Assembly: GCA_022376925.1 (NCBI GenBank)
Contig: JAIOJX010000025.1
Coordinates: 185,627,801 to 185,691,800, forward strand
From: Tragulus kanchil
Lineage: Eukaryota; Chordata; Mammalia; Artiodactyla; Tragulidae
DNA: 64,000 bases
Direction: 5' to 3'
Shown: one piece after another, positions 34,901-46,900 of the stretch
How positions within the stretch are numbered: position 1 is the stretch's first letter
Layout of the letters: every line of letters begins with the position of its first letter
Notes under the pieces: model-generated
Databases searched by the model: none
Seen by the model: the letters and a program-made list of their open reading frames with translations, nothing else
Told to the model about the DNA's origin: nothing
Program-made: the position numbers and the translations under genes

Positions 34901-37900
34901 TGGGTGAAGGGCGCAGAAGGACAGAGGGGCTGGTGTGCGTGTCCAGGGACAGGTGGGACCCAGTCGTCCCCAGGGGGGCAGCCACACCTCTCGTTTGTGG
35001 GGAACACACGCGGACACACGCCCGTGGAGGAATGTGCCCACCCGTCCGCGGACTTCTAAAGCATCTCGGGACTGGGGGTCGGGTGGGGAAGCTCGGGGCC
35101 CACGTGCCCTCGAGGAGTGGAGACCCTCCCCGAGGCTCGGGGCCGCTGGCCAGCGCCGTGCGCCCGGGTGCCTACCTGGGATGTGGAAGTGGCGAGGAGC
35201 CTGCTGGTAGGCGGAGGGGGGCGGCTTGCCGTCGGCGAGCACGGAGAGGTTGGGGGTGCTCCGGCCGCTTCCGCTGCCTCCACACGGAAGAGCCAGGGCG
35301 ACAGACGCGGCGGGGGAAGAGCAGAGGAAGGCATTTCAAGCAGGACGGCCTGTGAGCCCCTCTCCCCAGCCTGGGGGCCCCCGAGCCCTGCGCCCGGGGC
35401 AGGGAGGGCGCCCCCACCCCGACACCTCCGGACGGGACCCCACGACTTGCTAATCCAACCTCGAGGGCCCCTTCCGTAGCCCCGGGGTGAGGGAACCGAG
35501 CGCCCGGGGCGGGGACGGGCTGACGCCCGGGTCCCGGGCAGGCTGGCCCGGCCATCGGAGGAGTCCTCTTCGCCTGGGGGCACAGTCAGGCTGCCGTCTG
35601 AATCCAGAAAATCACAAATACACCAAAAAGCCCCCCAATATCTCACCGATGCGGCACCGCCGCCAGAGGCCCCAGACAGGCACCTGCGGTTCGACGGCGC
35701 CCCCCCCCAGAGCACACGAGCAACATTCAGAGGCCATGCGGGGCGAGCACAGCAGCCGAGCAATCCGACTGCAGGTACCGTGCTGCTTGTAGATGGGGGG
35801 CTTCCTATAGATGTTATCTTTGACGCCCGTGTCTGGGAAAGGAGAGAGAGAAACAGGAGAGGACGGCAGGTGAGCGGGCGCTGGGACGCCTTCCCTTCCA
35901 CCGCGATCCGTCAGCTGCACTCCGTCACCCAGGGGCCCCACGAGGATCAGGCGCCCCCGCGACAGGTGTCCAGGCGCCCCCACATCAGCCTCTCTCGGCC
36001 CAGACGCCACCCTCTGGGTGAAGGGCGCAGAAGGACAGAGGGGCTGGTGTGCGTGTCCAGGGACAGGTGGGACCCAGTCGTCCCCAGGGGGGCAGCCACA
36101 CCTCTCGTTTGTGGGGAACACACGCGGACACACGCCCGTGGAGGAATGTGCCCACCCGTCCGCGGACTTCTAAAGCATCTCGGGACTGGGGGTCGGGTGG
36201 GGAAGCTCGGGGCCCACGTGCCCTCGAGGAGTGGAGACCCTCCCCGAGGCTCGGGGCCGCTGGCCAGCGCCGTGCGCCCGGGTGCCTACCTGGGATGTGG
36301 AAGTGGCGAGGAGCCTGCTGGTAGGCGGAGGGGGGCGGCTTGCCGTCGGCGAGCACGGAGAGGTTGGGGGTGCTCCGGCCGCTTCCGCTGCCTCCACACG
36401 GAAGAGCCAGGGCGACAGACGCGGCGGGGGAAGAGCAGAGGAAGGCATTTCAAGCAGGACGGCCTGTGAGCCCCTCTCCCCAGCCTGGGGGCCCCCGAGC
36501 CCTGCGCCCGGGGCAGGGAGGGCGCCCCCACCCCGACACCTCCGGACGGGACCCCACGACTTGCTAATCCAACCTCGAGGGCCCCTTCCGTAGCCCCGGG
36601 GTGAGGGAACCGAGCGCCCGGGGCGGGGACGGGCTGACGCCCGGGTCCCGGGCAGGCTGGCCCGGCCATCGGAGGAGTCCTCTTCGCCTGGGGGCACAGT
36701 CAGGCTGCCGTCTGAATCCAGAAAATCACAAATTCACCAAAATAAGTGCCCACTTCTCTCTAAGTATGCTCGTGTGTAAAGAGCCTGATTTCTTGGAGAA
36801 CTCACAGACGAGCCGTCCAGCGCGGGGGCCGGAGAGACCGCCCCCGGCAACATCCGTCCTGAGAAGCCACTGAGGAAAGTGTTCTCAGGGCGGAAGGAGG
36901 CAGCTGGCGTTCATCAGCTGCCTTGTCCCCAAATAAGGCTCTTTTCTTTTTTTTTTTTTCTAGATGGAAGGGAAAGCGCTCTCGGACGCCGGCTCTGACT
37001 TGTATCCCATCTGGATGTGTCGCTTCTATTTGCAACAGGTTGGATTATCAAGTCACACATTGAGACGGCCGTGGTCCCTGGGGCCCCCCCCGTGCCCCCA
37101 CAGACGGAAGGGGTGGGATGGGACACAGGGCGTGATGGCGTGACCACGGCACGAGGGGCGAACACTCGCTCAGTGAGACACACAAAGGCACAACTCCCTT
37201 CCTCCCGTGAGCTCGGGAAACACGGCGAGGGAAAGGGACATCCCCGACTTGAAAACACCCCGGCCAGAGTAACAGGACCCGGGGGCCGAGTGAGAAGGCG
37301 GGGTGGCCGACCGGGGCGGGGGGCGGGGGGCGACAGGAGGGGCCGCGGGGGCTCGGCAGCCCCAGCCAGCTGCCCAAACAGACCGCCGCTTCCAGCCTCC
37401 CCCTGTCGCGGCACCAGCTCCGCCCGTCAGCGCAGACGGCCGGTCAGGTAGAGGACTGCACCCCCGGGGGGCGGGAACCCGCTTTTCATCAGCCGCCACC
37501 CCCAGAGCAGCACGGCGCCTTCCGGAGCCGCAGGCCGGGCCAGACACGGGCGGGGCGAGCCCACGCCCACGGGCCTGTGAGGACCGCAGACCCGCTGGGC
37601 CCCCACCCGTCTCTCAGGGCACAGAGCCCGGGGCGCCCGGGGCTTCGCTGCCACCCACTCAGCCCTCGGAGCAGCCGGGGATGGCCTCGCCGGACGCTCA
37701 CCGCCTCAAGGCCGGGGGCAGACTCCACCCCGCCACAGCCCCTCCGGCCTGCCCAGTCCCCGGGGCCACCGTGCCGTGCCCAGCGTCACGAGCAGGACTC
37801 CTGTGTGTGCACCCGTGGACCTGCGGAGCACCAGGGCGTGCATCGGGGCGCCGGGCACCCACGTGGCAGCCCCACCTCACACCTGCCCTCCAGGGCCCTC

Positions 37901-40900
37901 CACGCCCGTCACCAGACTCCAAGACCCGGCACCTGAGCCGGGACACCTCTGCCGCCTTCCTCCCCGCCCCGGACTCTTCCTGGGCCAGGGCTCGGGCGCA
38001 CAGCCTTTCCAGGGGGCACAGCCCAGCAGCCGTCCCCTTCTCTGGACACACGCCCGCCTGCCCGTAAATCATGGTGAAATGCACCCCAACATCGACGCCA
38101 CGTGGGCCCTCCCCTCGCACTTTGCCCACAACAGCCCCGGGGCCGCCCCGGCATGGCAGCCTCCGCAGGGCCCGGCGACCCGGCGAGATGCGCCCCGAGC
38201 GCTGCTCTAGCGGTCGGCTTCCCCCGCGGCCAAGACCCCTACCGCCGGGGTCACCGGGGAACGGAGAGAGCCAGGGCCACGCCTGGCTGCGCGGCGACTT
38301 TGCGCAGGCCTGGCGTCCCTTGTGTGGCTTCTCCTGGAGGGGGGTCTGGACCGAGTCACTTCCGGGACCCCCAGAGGCCTCCGGGAGACGGGAGGACCCC
38401 GGGGAGGGCGTCTCAGAGCCTGGGGGCCCAGCTGGTGAACGCCTGCCTCCCCTGCTGGTCTGAGTCAACGCCTTGCCGCGGAGCAGCTCGGGGCGGCCCG
38501 GAGCCTTCTCGCCAATCCCGCGCTCTCCACCTCACAGGCAGCCACGTGGGTGCTGTCCGGACGCCCAGCTTCACCTGGATTCACCTGATTCCCCTCACAT
38601 CCTGTGTGCATCCCAGGATCTGTCCAGGACCCCAGGCGATGGTCCCCGCGGACCCTTGGCCCCCGGGCCGGTGACCGGTTCCCACTCCCCGTGACCTTCA
38701 CGACCCCGGCTGTTCTGAGAAGCGCTGCTCGGGGGTCTCGCAGACGGTCCCTCGGTAGGGTTTGTGGGTGTTTCCTCATGACTGGACGGGGTGCTGGGTT
38801 TGGGAGGAAGGACGTGAAGGGGCGGTGACGCTCTCCCCGCTCCGGTCAGGGGCACTGTGGCCCACGGGACCCACCACTGTGATTGCCTCGACCCCGTGGC
38901 CGAGGTCATGCTGTCCAGGTTCCCCGCGTCCGCCTCCTCTCCCCGTCTGTGCGCTGGAGGACGCTGCCCGGCACGGCCCACTCCCGGCTCGGCTGTCCCG
39001 CCTCTGCCCGCGGGAGCCCCGCCCTCGGCGCTGCGGATCTTCCCAAGGTGACCAGAGGGGAGGCGGCGGGCTGCCGGGATGACGGTGGGCTCCACCTGCC
39101 CAGCTGCTGCCACGGGCCGCCCGAGCCGACCACGGCCACCAGGTGGACGGCCCCAGACGCGGGGTGAGACCGAGGTGCCCACAGGCGCAGCGAGTGGGTG
39201 CAGAGGGCTTTGATCGGAGGCTCCCCACGAGCAGCCCTCTCCCCCTCCCCCCAGGAGGAGGCCCACTGGTCACTGTCCCCCCGCCTAGCGTCTCTCCTGT
39301 CCTCGCCGGCCAGGCCCTGCCGCCTGTTCCTCAACAGGCGAGAGGTCGGCTCGAGCCTTGCCGCGTCCCGGGAGACACACCAGGGGCTGAAATTGACGCT
39401 AAAGGGCAGACGGCTGCCACCGGCACCCACACGGCACCCGGGCCGCGGCCGGCGTGGCTCCAGGCCACGAGGGGAGGGATGCCTGGGAATGGGGAGGGGC
39501 GGGGAGGGAGCGGCACGTGGCCAGCTCAGGGCCATCCCCTGCGGCAAGCCTCCACCCACAGCGTCGTCCACGGGGAGACCGCAGTGGCGGGGCCGGGGAA
39601 GGCTCCCCCGGAGGGTGGGTGGAAGGAAGGAGGTGGCCCCTGGCACGGCTGGTCACCGTGCGCCCACAGGCTGCGGGCCTCGAGGAGACCGAGAGGTCCA
39701 CAGCCGGCAGGTGGACCCACCAGGCGAGTGAGGGCCCGCCCCGCGAGCTGTCCCTGTGCCTCGGTTTCCCCAGGAGACAGTCCCGAACAGAGAGAACTGG
39801 GGCCAAAGTGTCCGGAAAGGAATGGGGCAGGGATCAGCCTACCACGGGGCTCTGTGCCCGAGGCCCTTCCTGCCCCTCCCCGGCTGGCGTGGGAAGAACT
39901 CGAGGCGGAGGCTCAGAACGGGCAGGGGAGGGGCGGTCATCCGGGCTGGCTCCCCACCCGGCCTGGACGGATCCCAGCAGAGCCTCTGCCGGCGGTCAGC
40001 CCAGCTCCGGGGGAGGGGCGGGGACCGCCGGGGAGCGGGGCCAGGGCGGCCACGAGAGCGAGGCCTCCCACTGAGCAGGCCTCTGCACCGCACCTCTGCC
40101 GGGGCCCAAGGCAGGCCACGTCGGGCAGGAGGAGAGCTGTGTGCCCAGCTCTGGACTCTGAGGAGGATGACGCCCCGTCTTGGGCGGCCGGCGGTGACGC
40201 GTCTCAAAGTCAAGTTCGCTCGGTTTGCCATTCGTCTTCCGGCCGCCTCTGGGTGAGGGCACCCCCCGGCCGCACGACACCCCCGTCCACGCGGATGCAG
40301 GCCAGGCCCTCCACACGGCTCTCCCGCTCACGAGATTCGGGGCCTTTCGGCTCCTTAGAAAACCCAGTGTGTCCAGAAGAGGCTGAGCGGTGGGGACGGG
40401 TCCACACAGAGGAGTGGACGGCACCCCAGTGACCAGGGCTCTCTTTCCAGCTAGACAGACAGGGTCACTAGACAGGTGACGAAGCACGGGAACCCGGGCC
40501 AGGCTCCATGCCGCCTGGACGGGGACCCGAGGGACGGGTGATCCTGCTGAGCCGGCCTCTCCAGGCCCCTCGGGACAGCAGCTCCTCGTGAAACGTCTTG
40601 ACCCGGCAGCCATGAGGAAGAGGGGCTGGACACACTCTGGGAAGCAGCAGGAGACCCGCCCGCGCGCTCGTCCCCTGGGTCTCCCCGGGTGCGGCAGGCA
40701 GCGGCGCTGCAGCGAGGCCCCACGGCGGGGCGGCCCGGCAGACTCGCCTCCCAGGCGTGGAGGCTGGAGGTCCCAGCTCAGGGCGGGCAGAGCTGGGTCT
40801 CGGGTGCGGCCCCTCTCCTTGGCAGGGGACGCTGCGTCCCCAGGGCGTCTCCTCTGAGCACACGAGAGAGACCGTCTGCTCCGCCCGAGGAGGCCGCCCG

Positions 40901-43900
40901 CCCACCCTGTCAGATGCGGGCCCCGCCTTCAGGACGCCACACAGCCTTGACCTCCCGAAGACCCTCTCTTCACATTCCGTCTCCCCGGGGCTTAAGACGT
41001 CCGCCAGTGAGTCTGGGGTCACAGCGCGGCCCACAGCCCAGGACGGCAGGCACGGCCCTTCTCCCCGTGTGATGCGCCCACCCGGGCGGGAAGGGAGTGG
41101 GGCGGGCAGGCGGGCCTGCGGCCGGGGAGGAGCCGCGGCGTGTGGGTGTGCCCCCTGCCCGGGCACAGCGCCTGGGGCCGGGACCCCTCCCGGGGACTGG
41201 GGTGAGCCGTCCCTGCGCCTGTGGAATGCAGGGGGCTGCAAGGAGACGACCCGGTGAGCGCCCTGGAGCCAGCCCACGGGGGCGCCCTCGCTGCTCGCCT
41301 GGGGCAGGGCACGGTGCCTCCGGGGACCACAGACACGCCAACAGGCCGGACACACGAGACACACGGCAGGGAGCGGGAGGAGGCGGGGCTCGGGAAGCCA
41401 TGCGGTGCACACAGACAGCGAGACATGGACGCGGCCGGCCCGCAGCGCGGCCCGCGGCCCCCGGCCTTACCTCGGAAGTAGGGGACGTACTGATGTCGGA
41501 ACACAGGTGTGGGGCTTGGGTGCTGGGACAGGGACAGGCAGCTGCTGGTACCGACGCTCGCAGTACCAGCTGCGGGCGACAGAGAGCCAGTCAGAGCCAG
41601 CTTGGCCGCACAGCCACGGCCCCGCGGCTGCCGCCCGCCCCACGGACACACGCCTCTCTGGGGCACCTCGAGGGGGCCGCCAAGGACGCCTGGGGCGGGG
41701 CTGCCCTGGGCCAGAGTGAGGAGGGCCTGCCCTCCAGGGTCGGGGGCCCAGGACTCGCCTCCCAGGCGTGGAGGCTGGAGGTCCCAGCTCAGGGCGGGCA
41801 GAGCTGGGTCTCGGGTGCGGCCCCTCTCCTTGGCAGGGGACGCTGCGTCCCCAGGGCGTCTCCTCTGAGCACACGAGAGAGACCGTCTGCTCCGCCCGAG
41901 GAGGCCGCCCGCCCACCCTGTCAGATGCGGGCCCCGCCTTCAGGACGCCACACAGCCTTGACCTCCCGAAGACCCTCTCTTCACATTCCGTCTCCCCGGG
42001 GCTTAAGACGTCCGCCAGTGAGTCTGGGGTCACAGCGCGGCCCACAGCCCAGGACGGCAGGCACGGCCCTTCTCCCCGTGTGATGCGCCCACCCGGGCGG
42101 GAAGGGAGTGGGGCGGGCAGGCGGGCCTGCGGCCGGGGAGGAGCCGCGGCGTGTGGGTGTGCCCCCTGCCCGGGCACAGCGCCTGGGGCCGGGACCCCTC
42201 CCGGGGACTGGGGTGAGCCGTCCCTGCGCCTGTGGAATGCAGGGGGCTGCAAGGAGACGACCCGGTGAGCGCCCTGGAGCCAGCCCACGGGGGCGCCCTC
42301 GCTGCTCGCCTGGGGCAGGGCACGGTGCCTCCGGGGACCACAGACACGCCAACAGGCCGGACACACGAGACACACGGCAGGGAGCGGGAGGAGGCGGGGC
42401 TCGGGAAGCCATGCGGTGCACACAGACAGCGAGACATGGACGCGGCCGGCCCGCAGCGCGGCCCGCGGCCCCCGGCCTTACCTCGGAAGTAGGGGACGTA
42501 CTGATGTCGGAACACAGGTGTGGGGCTTGGGTGCTGGGACAGGGACAGGCAGCTGCTGGTACCGACGCTCGCAGTACCAGCTGCGGGCGACAGAGAGCCA
42601 GTCAGAGCCAGCTTGGCCGCACAGCCACGGCCCCGCGGCTGCCGCCCGCCCCACGGACACACGCCTCTCTGGGGCACCTCGAGGGGGCCGCCAAGGACGC
42701 CTGGGGCGGGGCTGCCCTGGGCCAGAGTGAGGAGGGCCTGCCCTCCAGGGTCGGGGGCCCAGGCCTGCAGGGTGCAGCCGCTGCCCCGAGCCCTGCCCAC
42801 CGCCCCACTGAGGGGGCTGCTTGGGACCCAGAAGATGGGGGCCGATGGCCAGCCCCGGGGACCCACATACAGTGGTCAGGGGTCAGCAGAGGGGCCCTCG
42901 GAGAGGCTGATGGCCCTTCTCCCTGACTCACCCACGTGCCCAGTCACTCATTCATCCCCTCAGGTACTCACTCACTCATTCATTCACCTACTCATTCATT
43001 CCTTTAGTCATCATTCATTCACCCACCCACTCATTCATTCACTCACTCATTCATTCCCTTAGTCATCATTCATTCACCTACCCACTCATTCATTCACTCA
43101 CTCATTCATTCCTTTAGTCATCATTCATTCACCCACTCATTCATTCACTCACTCATTCATTCCCTTAGTCATCATTCATTCACTCACTCATTCATTCCCT
43201 TAGTCATCATTCATTCACCCACTCATTCATTCATTCACCCATGCATTCATTCCCTCACCCCCCCTTTCATTCATTCATTCACTCCCTTAGTTGTCATTCA
43301 TTCACTCACTGACTCATTCATTTATTCACCTACTCATTCCCTCATTCAATTTCTCACCTAAAATTTCCAAGCATCTATTGAGCAGGAAGTACCAGGCACA
43401 TTGTGGGGAGGTAATGAAAACAACGTTGCAAATGAATGAGTTTTGATTTTTCCACAAAGGCTGCAAAACTCAGCACTGAGCCCATGGAGGTGAGAATGGA
43501 GCCATGCAACAGCCGGTCGTGGAGGAGCTTGGAAACATCCCCAAAGCAGCCTCTGTGTGGAGTCCCCATGACTGGCACACGGAGGGGACGTACTGATGTC
43601 GGAACACAGGTGTGGGGCTTGGGTGCTGGGACAGGGACAGGCAGCTGCTGGTACCGACGCTCGCAGTACCAGCTGCGGGCGACAGAGAGCCAGTCAGAGC
43701 CAGCTTGGCCGCACAGCCACGGCCCCGCGGCTGCCGCCCGCCCCACGGACACACGCCTCTCTGGGGCACCTCGAGGGGGCCGCCAAGGACGCCTGGGGCG
43801 GGGCTGCCCTGGGCCAGAGTGAGGAGGGCCTGCCCTCCAGGGTCGGGGGCCCAGGCCTGCAGGGTGCAGCCGCTGCCCCGAGCCCTGCCCACCGCCCCAC

Positions 43901-46900
43901 TGAGGGGGCTGCTTGGGACCCAGAAGATGGGGGCCGATGGCCAGCCCCGGGGACCCACATACAGTGGTCAGGGGTCAGCAGAGGGGCCCTCGGAGAGGCT
44001 GATGGCCCTTCTCCCTGACTCACCCACGTGCCCAGTCACTCATTCATCCCCTCAGGTACTCACTCACTCATTCATTCACCTACTCATTCATTCCTTTAGT
44101 CATCATTCATTCACCCACCCACTCATTCATTCACTCACTCATTCATTCCCTTAGTCATCATTCATTCACCTACCCACTCATTCATTCACTCACTCATTCA
44201 TTCCTTTAGTCATCATTCATTCACCCACTCATTCATTCACTCACTCATTCATTCCCTTAGTCATCATTCATTCACTCACTCATTCATTCCCTTAGTCATC
44301 ATTCATTCACCCACTCATTCATTCATTCACCCATGCATTCATTCCCTCACCCCCCCTTTCATTCATTCATTCACTCCCTTAGTTGTCATTCATTCACTCA
44401 CTGACTCATTCATTTATTCACCTACTCATTCCCTCATTCAATTTCTCACCTAAAATTTCCAAGCATCTATTGAGCAGGAAGTACCAGGCACATTGTGGGG
44501 AGGTAATGAAAACAACGTTGCAAATGAATGAGTTTTGATTTTTCCACAAAGGCTGCAAAACTCAGCACTGAGCCCATGGAGGTGAGAATGGAGCCATGCA
44601 ACAGCCGGTCGTGGAGGAGCTTGGAAACATCCCCCAAAGCAGCCTCTGTGTGGAGTCCCCATGACTGGCACACGGAGGGCCACGGGGAGATTTCAAAGGG
44701 AAGGGAGAGCAGTGCACAGCCGGGCACCAGGCGGGGGAGGTCGTGGTGGGGAGAGGGGGCCCTTCGCAGACTTCTCCCCACGGGGGAGCCCGGAAGTGGC
44801 CTCTTGCACATGGTCCCGTGGGGCCGGCTGTCCCTGGGGCCACGAGCCCAGCTACAGGGGAAGCATCAAGGCACATGGCGATGCTAGTGTCTCCCATCCT
44901 AGTGCTAGCCAGGCCCGACCCTGCTTAGCTTCCGAGATCTGACGCGATCGGGCGCGCTCAGGGTGGTGTGGCCGTAGACCTGACACTCACTTCTGTTGTT
45001 AATTCTGCCTCCATAGCTCAGACCGGCCTAGGACCCCGCAGACTCAGGACTCAGCGACCCTCAGTCTCCCGCCCTTCCTGTGGCTTCCCTGTCCTGACGT
45101 CTCCTGATACCGACACATCGGCTGGGCTCTCGTCCCCCCGGCTGGCCCCTCTGCCACCGGGTGACCGGGCCTCTGCCCGTCCCCTCCCCCCCGACCGGAG
45201 ACGGCCTTCGGGTCCGTCACGAGACGCACGGCTCTCCGTCCCCCGCCCTCCGGCTGCAGCGAGACGGGCCCGTGGGGGCGGCGCGCCGAGAAGCCCACGG
45301 CGAAGGCAGCGCGGGGCAGGTACCTGGTCGGCTGTGCTGGGGGGAGCGCGAGGTCGGGCTGTAGCGGCCGAGGCTGACCGACCCGGTGGAGCTCGGGCTG
45401 GAGGTCCGGCACTGCTTGTAGGAGCGGTCGTCCTGGTCCCCCTGGGGAGACAGCCCGCCACCCTGAGCCGGGAGCACCGCGCCCGGGCCCAGCCCCGCGC
45501 CCTCCTCCCAGCGCTCGCTCTCCCAGCCGAGAGGCGGACCCGACGTGGACCCAGACGGAGTCCCTGCGCCTGCCAGGGCTCCCCTGGAGAGCCAGACGGG
45601 GTGGCCTGGGTGCCGGCCCGCCCTTGACCCAGGCACCCCCAGTGCCTGTCCGCTTCTGGAGGCCAGGATCCCGCAGCCTTCAGTCCCCTCGCGCCCAGTC
45701 CACAGCACCCAAGGGTCCTCGGGCGACAGAGGCCCTGAGACCTTGTGCTCTCCCAGCCTCAACGGGGCTCCCCAGGCTGGGAGGTGAGAACCCCGAACCC
45801 CAGGCCCAGAGGCCCAGCTGCGTCAGACCCACACTCACTGGCCAGCCACACTCCGCTCAGGCAGGATGGCCACCGGCGGGCGTGGTCAGAGGGGCGGCAG
45901 GGGTGCGGGACGGCGGCCCCGCGGGCAGGGGCGGGGCAGACCACCGGCCGCCGCAGCTCAGCTCATCGGCCTGAGTCGTGACGCGGCCCGGCGGCCTGCC
46001 CCGGGTGGACGCAGCTGCCCTGCCCTCCAGGCTGGCGCGGGAGGAGCAACGGGGGAGTCTGGGTCTGGCTCTCACGGCTCCCGCGCCCTTCCCAGCCTGC
46101 CTCCCGCCTCCCGGGCCTCCTCTGCAGCCAGTCCCAGGGAGCCGCAGCCCCGAACCTCGCCTGTGCAACGCCTCCACGCCCCACTCAGCAGCCCCTGCGC
46201 TGGGAGCGCACCTGCCAGGCCCACCTGTGCTTCCCCCGGACCCCTGTGGCTTGTCCCAACCCGGCAACGGGCACTCATCTCTGGGCGGCCACTGCCTGAC
46301 TGTCTGGTCCCCACCCCCGGCATGCCCTGCACAGACCCCCGGCCAGCGATACCCTCCAGGCATCCCGGCCCCTCACCCGCCCTGTCCCTGGGGCTCCGAC
46401 CACATGTGGGAGTGGCCACTCGTGCTGGCTGCCCACCCACGGACCTTGGATGTCACCGGCCTGGACCCGAGATCTGACACCTGCACAGGCTGGAGTCTGG
46501 GTCATGGGTCAGTTTTGAGGAACAGGGGAAAAGAGCTGGCGGCTGGTTATAAATGCTATTTGAGAGAGAAATGAGGCCGCACTTCCATCCTCAAGGCCTC
46601 AAGGATACTCCCCTAAGTCCCACTGGAAGGCCCGGGAGTCGGCCCCAGCTACCCACCCCCGGACCTCTCCTCTCCAGGAAGCCATGCCCCAGACCTCAGG
46701 GCGCCTGGGCCCAGCTGTCCACCCGCGGGGCGGGAGGCGTGCCGATGAGACAGCGTCATAAAAATAACCAACACCGGAGACGGCACCCCAGCCTCAGAGG
46801 GCCACCGCCGGAGGCCAGGGTCAGAGGCCAGGGTCAAGTGCCTGGGGTCCTCCTGGGGGGCCTCAGGCGGTTATCTTTATAATCAGGGCAGCAGGGTGAT

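Larger units (their letters stand above)
34547..36742. repeat. Direct duplication D6 (34547-35628 and 35673-36742)
   Basis: Copies carry W8 and W9. The offset falls from 1126 to 1114 bp within the first 100 bp because the right copy has several small deletions there. 44 unmatched bases (35629-35672) lie between the copies. Confidence 0.95.
35278..41470 (-). other. ABLIM2 intron between W7 and W8
   Basis: Contains the right-hand D6 copy, a 14-bp poly-T tract near 36946, and then roughly 37000-40700 of unique GC-rich sequence in which no repeat family, exon or RNA was recognised. Confidence 0.55.
40741..42762. repeat. Direct duplication D7 (40741-41751 and 41752-42762)
   Basis: Head-to-tail copies of 1011 bp, each with W7. 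The right copy overlaps the left copy of D8. Confidence 0.95.
42491..44679. repeat. Direct duplication D8 (42491-43582 and 43583-44679)
   Basis: Copies of about 1092 bp carrying most of W7, the ATTC array and L2 sequence. One extra C occurs in the right copy near 44631. The edges share aggg. Confidence 0.95.
41570..45323 (-). other. ABLIM2 intron between W6 and W7
   Basis: Holds D7 and D8, two copies of an ATTC-rich array with adjoining L2 sequence, and a 5S rRNA fragment. 44680-44885 and 44980-45320 show nothing recognisable. Confidence 0.6.

Noticed and set aside
33985..35355. A 456-codon plus-strand open frame
   Set aside because: It is antisense to W8 and W9 and crosses the D5 and D6 copies; parts recur at 32903 and 35780, showing it follows the duplications, not a gene.
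36640..36715. Possible extra minus-strand exon (reads [16 protein letters not shown])
   Set aside because: It has an acceptor-like ttctggattcag but no convincing donor in phase, and I know of no ABLIM2 counterpart.
39143..40432. A 429-codon plus-strand open frame in unique intron sequence
   Set aside because: Composition is biased to G, P, R and A with no recognisable fold, splice signals or start context; probably a GC artefact.
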